DNA from: SAR324 cluster bacterium lautmerah10
GTDB taxonomy: Bacteria; SAR324; NAC60-12
Reading direction: 5' to 3'
Assembly: GCA_001469005.2 (NCBI GenBank)
Contig: LNZD02000036.1
Span: 1 to 38,744 of the forward strand
Length of the DNA: 38,744 nucleotides
Position numbers and translations under genes: made by a program
Part shown: one piece after another, positions 16,185 through 24,318 of the stretch
How the letters are laid out: the number at the start of each line of letters is the position of its first letter
Numbering within the stretch: position 1 is the first letter of the stretch
The notes under the pieces: generated by a model
What the model was told of the DNA's origin: nothing
Databases searched by the model: none
The model's input: the letters and a program-made list of their open reading frames with translations, nothing else

Positions 16185-17273
16185 TTAAAAACTATCTCCA
16201 GGGACACGTACCAAACCCTCCATCAATACCCGAGCACTGCGGCTCATCATCACTTTCCTGACGACCCACCGGTCGTTTTCCATGCTGACCTCTGCACCAA
16301 CCGCCGAAGCGATGGCTACCGCAGCAGTACCCATCATGGCGTGGTGTAACTTGCCCATGGATACAGCACGAACACATAAATCAATATCATCTTTGGCAAC
16401 CTGCCTGCCGCTTGAAGATTTGTATTCCTTCGCGGGGGATACAAAAGCCACCTTCGGTGTGTGTTGACGGCTGACGGCTTCGCCCAGGTTCTGGATCAAA
16501 CCCATCTTCAGGGCACCATGGGCACGGATGGTTTCAAAACGTTCTAAAGCCACTGGATCACCATTAATCGCTTCCTGCAATTCGGTGCCCTCATAGCCGA
16601 TTTCTTCAGCATTAAGGAAGATGGTAGGAATACCGGCATTGATCATGCTGGCCTTAAAGGTGCCGATACCCGGTACTTCCAGGTCATCCACCAGATTCCC
16701 GGTGGGGAACATCGCCCCATCACCCTCGGCGGGATCATGAAATTCCAGCCGCACCTCAGCAGCCGGGAAGGTCACTCCATCCAATTCAAAATCACCGGTT
16801 TCCTGCACCTCACCATTCGTCATTGGCACCTGCGCAACGATGGTCTTACCTATATTCGCCTGCCAGATACGGACCGTGGCCAACCCGTTGACAGGAACAC
16901 GGTCGGCATCCACCAAACCATGACTGATCGCAAATCCCCCAACAGCGGCGGTCAAATTTCCGCAGTTCCCACTCCAGTCAACAAAATGACGGTCGATGGC
17001 TACCTGACCAAAGAGATAGTCGACATCGTGATCGGCCACTCTGGATTTTGATAAAATCACGGCTTTGCTGGTACTCGAAGTTGCGCCTCCCATTCCGTCT
17101 GTGTGTTTGCCGTAGGGATCCGGGCTTCCAATGACACGCAACAACAGCCTGTCTCGCGCCGAACCGGCAACCTGACAGGGTTCAGGTAAATCGGTGAGCT
17201 TGAAAAACACCCCCTTACTGGTTCCCCCACGCATATAGGTTGCTGGCACTTTTCGCTGCGGAACAAAACTCAT
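16185..17273 (-). CDS. prpF: 2-methylaconitate cis-trans isomerase PrpF, apparently with internal deletion
   Basis: PrpF isomerises the 2-methylaconitate made by AcnD so that aconitase AcnB can complete propionate breakdown through the 2-methylcitrate cycle. The 362-residue product carries the family's ATYMRGGTSKGVFF start, the SGNCGNLTAAVG active-site region and the final MMSRSARVLMEG. It passes directly from MGTAAVAIAS to AVGAEVSMEN. As I recall, members have about 33-35 more residues there, including a G-H-P-S-G-T-L-R-V-G segment, and are near 397 residues long. I chose the ATG at 17273, which overlaps the acnD stop (ATGA). The longer open frame upstream lies inside acnD. The enzyme may be inactive. 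Confidence 0.88.
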   Translation of the reverse strand: MSFVPQRKVPATYMRGGTSKGVFFKLTDLPEPCQVAGSARDRLLLRVIGSPDPYGKHTDGMGGATSSTSKAVILSKSRVADHDVDYLFGQVAIDRHFVDWSGNCGNLTAAVGGFAISHGLVDADRVPVNGLATVRIWQANIGKTIVAQVPMTNGEVQETGDFELDGVTFPAAEVRLEFHDPAEGDGAMFPTGNLVDDLEVPGIGTFKASMINAGIPTIFLNAEEIGYEGTELQEAINGDPVALERFETIRAHGALKMGLIQNLGEAVSRQHTPKVAFVSPAKEYKSSSGRQVAKDDIDLCVRAVSMGKLHHAMMGTAAVAIASAVGAEVSMENDRWVVRKVMMSRSARVLMEGLVRVPGDSF

Positions 17274-19806
17274 GTTTCGCTCCTTTTTGACGAAGCGTTG
17301 CCCTCCAGGAAGTCCTGGGTAAAGCGTTGCAATACGCCACCTGCAGCGTATACGGAAACTTCTTCGGCGGTATCCAGACGACAAATCACCGGGACTCCAA
17401 TCCGTTCACCATTGGTACGATGGATCATCAGGGTCATTTCTGAACGGGGGGTGATCTCACCTTCTACGTCAAAGGTTTCAGTACCGTCAATAGCATAGCT
17501 TTCGCGGGTGTCTCCGTTCTTGAATTCAAGGGGCAGTATTCCCATTCCGACCAGGTTGGTTCGGTGAATACGTTCAAAACCTTCGGCCAAAATCGTCTCA
17601 ACGCCTGCCAGACGCACGCCCTTGGCGGCCCAGTCCCGAGAAGATCCTTGACCATAGTCAGCACCAGCAACAATGATAAGCGGTTGCTTGCGTTCCATAT
17701 AGGTTTCGATGGCTTCCCACATGCGGGTTTGCTTGCCTTCCGGCTCAATGCGAGCCAAGGAACCTTGAATCACTTCGCCGGACTCATCACGGCACATTTC
17801 GTTCAATAACTTCGGGTTTGCAAAGGTGGCACGAAGTGCGGTTAAGTGGTCACCACGGTGGGTCGCGTAGGAGTTGAAGTCTTCTTCCGGCAAGCCCATG
17901 CTTGCCAAATATTCACCAGCCGCACTGGACGCCAAAATGGCATTGGATGGCGAAAGGTGATCGGTGGTGATGTTGTCACCCAATACGGCCAAGGGACGCA
18001 TGCCTTTCATGGTGCGGTCCCCTGCCAAAGCACCCTCCCAATAGGGCGGACGACGGATATAGGTACTCATTTCTTGCCAGTCATAGAGTGGACTTTCGGC
18101 CTTTTTCGACTGTTCCTGATCGAACAGAGGAGTATAGATTGCGTTGAATTGCTCAGGCTTAACACTGCTCGCAACGGTGGCATCGATTTCTTCGTCCTTT
18201 GGCCAGAGATCAATCAGGCGGATATCATTGCCATCCTCGTCCTGCCCCAGGACATCCTGCTCAATATCAAAACGTATGGTTCCAGCAATAGCATAGGCTA
18301 TTACCAATGGCGGTGAAGCCAAAAAGGATTGCTTGGCATAAGGATGAATCCGACCGTCAAAGTTGCGATTTCCTGATAATACTGCCGTAGAATACAGGTC
18401 CCGGTCGATTATTTCCTGTTGAATTTTCGGGTCAAGAGCCCCGCTCATGCCGTTACAGGTTGTGCAAGCGTAACCCACAATGCCGAAACCCAGCTGTTCG
18501 AGTTCTTGCAATAAACCGGATTCTTCCAGGTACAGTTTCACCACATCACGTTGCGGGGATTACTGGTATTCGTGCAGGAAGTGATGGCAGCAATAATCAC
18601 CGCGCCGTCTGGTATTTTGCCCTCAGCTTCTTGGGCTTGTGCCTGATCAAGATCAACCGCGATACCACGCTCTGCCAGGACCATGGTAGGCAACCGTCGA
18701 TGCGGATTGGAAGGACCAGCCATGTTACGAACAACGCTGGATAGATTGAATTCCAACACACGTTCATATTCAGCATCCACCATTTCATCGGCCCAGAGAC
18801 CCATTTTTTTAGCATAGTCTTCTACCAGCTTCACTTGCGCGCTTTCACGGCCGGTTAACTTCAAGTAGTCGATTGTTTGTCGGTCAATGTAGAACATTCC
18901 CGCAGAGGCACCAAATTCAGGTGTCATGTTAGAAATGGTTGCACGATCACCAAGACTCAAGTGTCTGACACCCTCACCAAAGAATTCCAGGTATGCAGAT
19001 ACAACGCGTTGCTCACGCAGGAATTCGGTCATAGCCAAAACGATATCGGTAGCCGTAATACCAGCTGGACATCTCCCGGTGAGTTTGACGCCTATGATGT
19101 CTGGCAAACGCATCATCGAGGGACGGCCCAACATCACATTTTCGGCTTCCAAACCACCCACACCAATGGCGATAACACCCAAGGCGTCAACATGGGGCGT
19201 ATGCGAATCAGTCCCAACACAGGTATCAGGGAAGGCCACTCCATCACGGATCTGGATTACCGGGGACATCTTCTCCAGATTAATCTGGTGCATGATGCCA
19301 TTCCCCGCAGGGATCACGTCGACGTTGAGAAAGGCGTTCTTGCACCAATTGATAAAATGAAAACGTTCTTTGTTGCGACGTTCTTCAATGGCGCGGTTTT
19401 TATCAAAAGCTTGTGGATCAAATCCACCATGTTCAACCGCAAGGGAATGGTCCACAATCAGTTGCGTAGGCACCACAGGGTTGACCCGAGCCGGATCCCC
19501 ACCTCGATCGGCGATAGCGTCACGTAAACCGGCCAGGTCCACGAAGGCTGTCAGCCCCAGGATGTCATGACATACGACGCGAGCCGGGTACCAGGGAAAG
19601 TCCCGATCACGTTTGCGTTCGATGAGCTGACTTAGGGAAGGATTCAGCGTTGCTGGCTCACAACGACGTACCAGCTGTTCTGCCAACACTTTTGAGGTGT
19701 AGGGAAGTTTGGCATAGGCACCAGGCATGATCGCATCCACTGCCGCCTGGGCGTCAAAGTAGTCCAGGTTATGGCCTGATAGAGATTTACGGAATTTCGT
19801 ATTCAT
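17270..19806 (-). pseudogene. acnD: Fe/S-dependent 2-methylisocitrate dehydratase AcnD, frameshifted by internal deletion
   Basis: Two open frames, 18538-19806 and 17270-18544, together read as one AcnD-type aconitase of about 844 residues, with ends that match the family. The first frame ends NPRNV and stops at 18538. The second begins VVKLYLEESGLL just before it, in another frame. As I recall, about 30 residues belong between them (a segment with G-L-L-A-R and K-P-W-V-K near its ends). The first 4Fe-4S cysteine (TSCTNT) lies before the break and the CxxC pair (ACTTCNG) after it, so the deletion sits inside the cluster region. A working full-length enzyme cannot be made without recoding. prpF is coupled by a 4-base overlap; prpB and prpC are absent. 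Confidence 0.85.
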
Positions 19807-19884
19807 TGCTTCTCAACCATAAACAAATCCTGGGACCAAATCTACCAAACCGATCCTTTTTAAGATGAGAAGATGGGATAGCCG

Positions 19885-20076
19885 ATGCGGATCATCGCCT
19901 TCATCACCGATTCACATGAGGTCGCGAAGATCCTCAAACACATCGGGGAGCAAACCTCACGTGCGCCGCCCCTGACGCCAACCGATCCCGTTCCCTCATC
20001 CTGCGTCTTCGACGATACGAACTTCCAACACGCTGAAGTCTCCTGGTATCCCGACCCTCCCGCGCTGGACTTTTGA
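19885..20076 (+). pseudogene. C-terminal remnant of a transposase (IS91/Y2-like tail)
   Basis: A 63-residue frame reads MRIIAFITDSHEVAKILKHI, then a proline-rich segment (APPLTPTDP), ending WYPDPPALDF. This strongly resembles the tail of IS91/IS801-type transposases, where M-R-I-I-A-F-I-x-D-x-x-x-V-x-K-I-L-x-H-L follows a CxxC zinc knuckle and a proline-rich end closes the protein. An in-frame stop lies just upstream and the rest of the transposase is absent. It lies about 80 bases upstream of acnD, on the opposite strand, which suggests past element-driven rearrangement here. Confidence 0.5.
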
Positions 20077-20253
20077 AGGCGGCACGGAGCCCTGCACAAA
20101 AGATGATGGGAATGATTCGATAACATACTTCTCAGCCCTGTCATCGTGTTCCTCACAAACAGTTAAAGTCAGGTGAGTAGAAACTGCTTCACAAGTAAAG
20201 GACTGAAGACTTCCTTCATTCCTTTATGAAACCTGGATACCTCCGGCAATGCC

Positions 20254-20491
20254 GTCATTCTGCGCGAAGCCGCAGGGCGGAGTCGCAGAATCCATCATCC
20301 AAAGAATAACCCCCGCCCTCCGGGAGAGGGGGGACCGTCGCAGGCGGTCGGTGAGGGCCGGGGTAGAGCACTTTCCCCCACCCCTCATCCGCCCTGACGG
20401 GCACCTTCTCCCCAGGGAGAAGGTTTTCCTTCGCTTTTTGAAACAGTGGATTCTGCAACTTCGGGCAGGGATGCCCTTCGTGCAGAATGAC
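20254..20491. repeat. Composite inverted-repeat element (REP-like units around a GC-rich core)
   Basis: The 238-base element starts GTCATTCTGCGCGAAG (20254-20269) and ends with its near-perfect complement (20476-20491, one mismatch). A second arm pair, GCAGAATCCA (20285-20294) and TGGATTCTGC (20447-20456), bounds two REP-like units in opposite orientation. Each unit is itself palindromic (ATTCTGCG...CGCAGAAT). Between them lies a GC-rich core (about 20311-20423) with its own imperfect inverted arms, including the hairpin CCTTCTCCCCAGGGAGAAGG at 20404-20423. The RNA or DNA could fold into one large nested hairpin. No protein is encoded. Similar short motifs are widespread as dispersed repeats in bacterial genomes. 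Confidence 0.75.
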
Positions 20492-20655
20492 AAGTGGGAA
20501 GCGATGGGAACAGATTCCCAGGCGTCAGTAACCGGATGGTAATTTTGTGAATAAATGCTGCTTACCTGTGCAAATCCGGTAACCCCGTGCGCGCTCAAGA
20601 GCCCTGTCCGTTGTTTCAGAGAGGATTAAACCACTACGGAATCGCTTTTCATAGC

Positions 20656-20692
20656 CCTGCCTGCCGAGACAAATGCGGCGAAGGCAGGCGGG
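20656..20692. repeat. GC-rich hairpin repeat
   Basis: CCTGCCTGCC (20656-20665) pairs with GGCAGGCGGG (20683-20692) through 10 bp with one G-T pair and a 17-base loop. It looks like another dispersed palindromic repeat type rather than a terminator, since no gene ends nearby. Confidence 0.5.
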
Positions 20693-21076
20693 ATGGAAGG
20701 CGGATCTCCTCCAAATCTAGATTTCCTCAAATATCAAACCTGTGACCGAACCAAAATGCGCAGCTGAAACCCTGATACTTTCTCTTGACCCATTTCGATT
20801 TTCCTATAAATAACAGACCTCGCACGACCTTTCCCCGTTGAACTCTTTCAGGGCTGTATGAAGGATTCCTTACTCTGAAGGGATTTTAAATCATGAAAAA
20901 TTGTTCTTCGAGGCAACTTGGGTTTGATACACGAAGATTAAAACGCTCGAAACCAGTGAAACGCGTATTCTAAGCAAAGAAATCAGGTGGAAGCTTGATC
21001 CCCTTTTACAGTGGTTCTTCCAGGAAACTCAGAGCGGGAGTTCGGGTCAGGCTGATCAGGGAAACACCTTCAGAAT
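20693..21076. other. Non-coding remainder before tctA
   Basis: I see no convincing gene. A 26-codon open frame at 20893-20973 (MKNCSSRQLGFDTRRLKRSK onwards, basic) has AAGGG 11 bases before its ATG and a TTGACC near 20785 upstream, but nothing supports translation. A weak AACTC/GAGTT inverted pair near 21030-21045 could end tctA transcription. Confidence 0.4.
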
Positions 21077-22591
21077 TCATCCGAGGGACGGCCTTTTTCT
21101 TCTGGAACGCCAGTCGCGGTAGAGAGGAACCAGGACAAAGGCCAGGGTCGCAATCACCAGAGCCAGCGTCATCGGACGCTCCCAGAGAAACTGGATGCCG
21201 TTGGCGTTACGGATCGCCCTGCCGAAATTATCTTCGAACAACTGCCCGAGGACAAAACCGATCAGCAGCGGAGGCAGCGGGTAATCGGCAAAACGCATGA
21301 TGATCGCAAAAACGCCAAAGCCGATCAGCAGCAGCAGCTCGGTTGCATTGTTCTGACCGATATAGGCGCCTGCCATGGCAAAGAAAAGAACAAAGGGAAT
21401 CAGGTAGGTCCTCGGAATTGCCAATAGTCTCGCAATGTAGGGAACCAGGGGCAGGTTGAGAATGAGCAGGATGATGTTGCCGAAATACATCGAAAAGATC
21501 ACCGACCAGAAAACTTCCGGGCGGTCCTGCATCAGGAGCGGACCGGGCTGGAGGTTGAGGGCAATCAAAGCTCCAAGCAGGATCGCAGTTGTCCCGGAGC
21601 CGGGAATCCCCAATGTCAACAAGGGAACAAAGGATCCGGTGCTGGCAGCATTGTTCGCGGTTTCAGGCGCAGAAAGTCCTTTGATCGATCCCTGGCCGAA
21701 TTCCTTGCGTTCTTCGGGCTTGGCCAGGTTCCGTTCCACCGCGTATCCAAGAAACGAAGCAATCGTTGCTCCGGCTCCCGGCATCACTCCAATCAGGAAA
21801 CCCTGAATCGACTGCCTGCCGATCACTGGAGCAATGGTTTTGGCTTCCTTGAAGTTGATGCGAAGGTTGGAAATTTCCCGAGCTTCCTGGGAACCTCCTT
21901 TCTTTCCCCGAAGGACATCCAGGGCAAGAAAAAATGCTTCCGGAACGGCAAAAAGTCCCATCGCCAAAGTAACAAAATGAATCCCGCTTTGCAGGTCGAG
22001 TAACCCCAAAGTGAAACGAGGGGCATTGAACAGGGAGGATTCTCCAACGGTGGAGAGCATCAGGCCCAGCAGGGTCATCATCAATGCCTTCAAGACCTTC
22101 CCTTTTCCAGCAAAGGCTGCGACTGCAGACAAGCCCACCAGCATCAGGGCAAAGTATTCCGCGGACCAGAAAAGGATGGCAAAACTGGCAAGTGCCGGAG
22201 CGAAACCCATCAGGAAAATGGCTCCGATCGTTCCTCCTGAAAAGGAGGAAATTGCAGCAATCGTCAAGGCCTTCCCTGCCTGGCCCTTCCGGGCCATCGG
22301 ATATCCGTCAAAGGAAGTAGCCACCACCGCGGCTTCTCCCGGGGCATTGATCAGGATCGAGGAAGTCGAACCGCCGAAAATCGCTCCATAATAAACTCCC
22401 GCCAACAGGATCAGGGTGGTGGAAGGATCTCCGATCTGAATGCTGACAGGAATCATGATTGCGACGACGGACATCGGTCCGAGCCCTGGAAGCATGCCGA
22501 TGATGGTGCCGATGAAACACCCCAATCCGGCAAAGAGCATATTCTGGAGAGTGAAAGCTGTCTGGATTCCCAGCAGCATCTGATCCCACAT
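21077..22591 (-). CDS. tctA: Tripartite tricarboxylate transporter, large membrane subunit TctA
   Basis: This 504-residue, roughly 12-segment inner-membrane protein is the translocating subunit of a TTT-family secondary importer. The family signature GCFIGTIIGMLPGLGPMSVV lies near residue 26. The paired repeat VMPGAGATIASFLGYAVERN near 270, the GSFVPLLTLGIPGSGTTAI segment and the C-terminal GFVLGQLFEDNFGRA are all present. It takes up a carboxylate delivered by TctC using an ion gradient. The ATG follows TctB by 7 bases with GAGG ahead of it. The gene order on this strand is tctC-tctB-tctA. Confidence 0.95.
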   Translation of the reverse strand: MWDQMLLGIQTAFTLQNMLFAGLGCFIGTIIGMLPGLGPMSVVAIMIPVSIQIGDPSTTLILLAGVYYGAIFGGSTSSILINAPGEAAVVATSFDGYPMARKGQAGKALTIAAISSFSGGTIGAIFLMGFAPALASFAILFWSAEYFALMLVGLSAVAAFAGKGKVLKALMMTLLGLMLSTVGESSLFNAPRFTLGLLDLQSGIHFVTLAMGLFAVPEAFFLALDVLRGKKGGSQEAREISNLRINFKEAKTIAPVIGRQSIQGFLIGVMPGAGATIASFLGYAVERNLAKPEERKEFGQGSIKGLSAPETANNAASTGSFVPLLTLGIPGSGTTAILLGALIALNLQPGPLLMQDRPEVFWSVIFSMYFGNIILLILNLPLVPYIARLLAIPRTYLIPFVLFFAMAGAYIGQNNATELLLLIGFGVFAIIMRFADYPLPPLLIGFVLGQLFEDNFGRAIRNANGIQFLWERPMTLALVIATLAFVLVPLYRDWRSRRKRPSLG

Positions 22592-22598
22592 CAGCGCC

Positions 22599-23102
22599 TC
22601 ATTGATAGAAAATCATCGGCAAAGGCCGCATGAAGATGGTCAACACCTCATCCACCAGGTACCAAACCAGGAACGAGGCAAAACAGGAAACCGGAACCAG
22701 GATCCAGTATTTCCGTTCCCCGAGCATGATCCCTCCAATGATGAGAAACATGGAGGTCGAAAGCAGAAATCCTGCCTGCCTGAGGGAAAGTGCGTAAACA
22801 ACCGCCAGAACCAGAAGTGCGACTCCCTTGCCCCATTCATAGTCGCCCGGTGATTCCAGGTATTTATGATCCGATCCCAGGACGGTCTTTTCCTCTCCGG
22901 ATGCAGAATCCTGCCCCTCGGGCATCAGCAATAGGGCAATGGAGCAGATCATCCCCGCCACCGCAAGACCGATGGGAAGGGTATTGGGCTTCATCGCCAA
23001 AAACCGTTCAAAGGGAAGAATACGGTAGGTGAATGCCAGGTATCCGTAACCGCTGGAAAAGGCCAGCAGTCCCAGGGCAACCCAGCGGTTGATGCTGAGC
23101 AT
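22599..23102 (-). CDS. tctB: Tripartite tricarboxylate transporter, small membrane subunit TctB
   Basis: This 167-residue protein has four hydrophobic segments in the TctB arrangement: one near residues 5-25, one at 43-60, a charged cytoplasmic loop (EGQDSASGEEKTVLGSDHKY), then two more from about 92 and 130. The GFLLSTSMFLIIGGIMLGER stretch is typical of the subunit. It is needed for TctA assembly or function. It follows tctC after a 63-base gap containing a strong hairpin terminator, so it may receive only part of the tctC transcript. No clear Shine-Dalgarno is seen. Confidence 0.9.
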   Translation of the reverse strand: MLSINRWVALGLLAFSSGYGYLAFTYRILPFERFLAMKPNTLPIGLAVAGMICSIALLLMPEGQDSASGEEKTVLGSDHKYLESPGDYEWGKGVALLVLAVVYALSLRQAGFLLSTSMFLIIGGIMLGERKYWILVPVSCFASFLVWYLVDEVLTIFMRPLPMIFYQ

Positions 23103-23122
23103 AGTGAATCGAATCGGAAAGA

Positions 23123-23151
23123 AAAACGGGAGGACACATTCCTCCCGTTTT
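23123..23151 (-). terminator. Terminator-like hairpin between tctC and tctB
   Basis: AAAACGGGAGG (23123-23133) and CCTCCCGTTTT (23141-23151) form an 11-bp perfect stem with a 7-base loop. On the minus strand the stem is followed by a T-rich run (TTTTTCTTT), making an intrinsic terminator directly after the tctC stop. It is expected to let only part of the transcription into tctBA. Confidence 0.8.
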
Positions 23152-23165
23152 ATTTTAGTCTCGGA

Positions 23166-24134
23166 TTACAGGAATCCCAGTTCTTTCATCAGATTGCCGA
23201 TGACTTCTTCCTGCTTAGCAAGGAAGACCATGAAACTGTCACCGGGATTATGGATGTTGACCCAGCCGTTTCGTGCACGGACGGTTTCCCATTCCGGGGT
23301 GTCATACATCGCGCCCAAAAGTTCGATGTAGGCACGGCGCTTATTACTTGGCAGGTCCGGTGCAGCAAAAAAACCACGCCAGTTGACAAAACTCGCATCA
23401 TAACCCTGTTCTTTCAGGGTCGGTGCATTCGGTGCTGCAGGGACACGCTCGTCGGAGGTCACACCAATGATGCGGACCTTGCCGGCCTGTTCCATCGCCA
23501 CTGCCTCGGAAAAACCGGTGGACAAAGCGTTGATTTCACCGGAAAGCAATGCCGCCATGGCCTTGCCGCCAGCATCAAAGGGAATGTACTTGACGCGGGT
23601 CGGGTCGGCACCGGCTGCCTTGAAAGCCATCGCCGCGACCAGATGGTCCATTCCACCAGGAACCGAACCGCCACCGATGGCAACGTCATTCGGATTTTTC
23701 TTATAGGCCTTGACCAGGTCGTCAAAGTTGCCCAGAGGACTTCCGGAATCCACCACCAATGCCGCATAATCGCCGATGGTTCCGGAAATCAGGGTCAGAT
23801 CCCTGAAGTTCTGGGGGAAAACCTTGGTCAATGAACGAATCACGATGGGAGTCGAGTTGACCATCAGGGTCCCGTGATTGCTCTTGGAATTTTCGATCAG
23901 ATAGCCGATCGCTTTTCCGCCGCCGCCGCCGGACATGTTCTCAAAGGTCGCCTTGCCCAGAAGGCCCGACTTGGTCAGCGCTTCACCGGTTCCGCGAGCG
24001 GTTCCATCCCATCCTCCTCCGGCACCGCCGGGAATGAGAAAATGAATGCTGTCCACCATTTGTTTGGAATGGGAACCCGCTGAAAGACTCAGCGAAAACA
24101 ACATCAATACCATTATGCCGAATAATCTCTTCAT
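23166..24134 (-). CDS. tctC: Tricarboxylate-binding periplasmic protein TctC
   Basis: This 322-residue precursor has a Sec signal peptide (MKRLFGIMVLMLFSLSLSAG) and the TctC/Bug fold. It resembles the tricarboxylate branch (Salmonella TctC) in several places: IPGGAGGGWDGTARGTGEAL at the N-terminus, VAIGGGSVPGGMDHL, VKYIPFDAGGKAMAALLSGE and NWRGFFAAP. It captures a carboxylate such as citrate in the periplasm for TctA/TctB. The frame runs further upstream, but the ATG at 24134 has AAGGAG 6 bases before it and starts the signal peptide. It leads the transporter operon and diverges from a CitA-type sensor gene. Ligand inferred. Confidence 0.93.
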   Translation of the reverse strand: MKRLFGIMVLMLFSLSLSAGSHSKQMVDSIHFLIPGGAGGGWDGTARGTGEALTKSGLLGKATFENMSGGGGGKAIGYLIENSKSNHGTLMVNSTPIVIRSLTKVFPQNFRDLTLISGTIGDYAALVVDSGSPLGNFDDLVKAYKKNPNDVAIGGGSVPGGMDHLVAAMAFKAAGADPTRVKYIPFDAGGKAMAALLSGEINALSTGFSEAVAMEQAGKVRIIGVTSDERVPAAPNAPTLKEQGYDASFVNWRGFFAAPDLPSNKRRAYIELLGAMYDTPEWETVRARNGWVNIHNPGDSFMVFLAKQEEVIGNLMKELGFL

Positions 24135-24259
24135 CTTGTCTCCTTGCTTGAGGTTGATATCGGCCTGTTGCGATGCAAAAGCAGAATCTCCATTGCACCT
24201 TCGAGGCAAATAAGTATTTTAAATGAAACCCCAGGTCAATGTTGTGGTTTTAAAATTTT

Positions 24260-24290
24260 TTGATTCTGTTTCGTTCATAAAATTCATAAT
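24260..24290 (+). promoter_or_regulatory. Possible activator-dependent promoter and repeat in the tctC/sensor intergenic region
   Basis: TTGATT (24260-24265) and CATAAT (24285-24290) are 19 bases apart, wider than optimal, as is common at activated promoters. Two direct TTCATAA copies (24274-24280 and 24283-24289) overlap the spacer and -10 box in a very A/T-rich stretch and could bind the response regulator. Confidence 0.3.
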
Positions 24291-24318
24291 GTTCACCAAA
24301 ACCTGAAAAACGGATCCT

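Noticed and set aside
17270..18544. A separate stand-alone aconitase C-terminal gene
   Set aside because: It begins in mid-domain with a GTG that overlaps the end of the first acnD half; one broken acnD explains both frames.
18877..19527. 216-residue open frame opposite acnD
   Set aside because: Antisense to the aconitase-type sequence, with low-complexity, non-family residues.
24211..24239. Possible tctC promoter with TTGACC on the minus strand
   Set aside because: The -10 position (TACTTA) matches the consensus too poorly to call.
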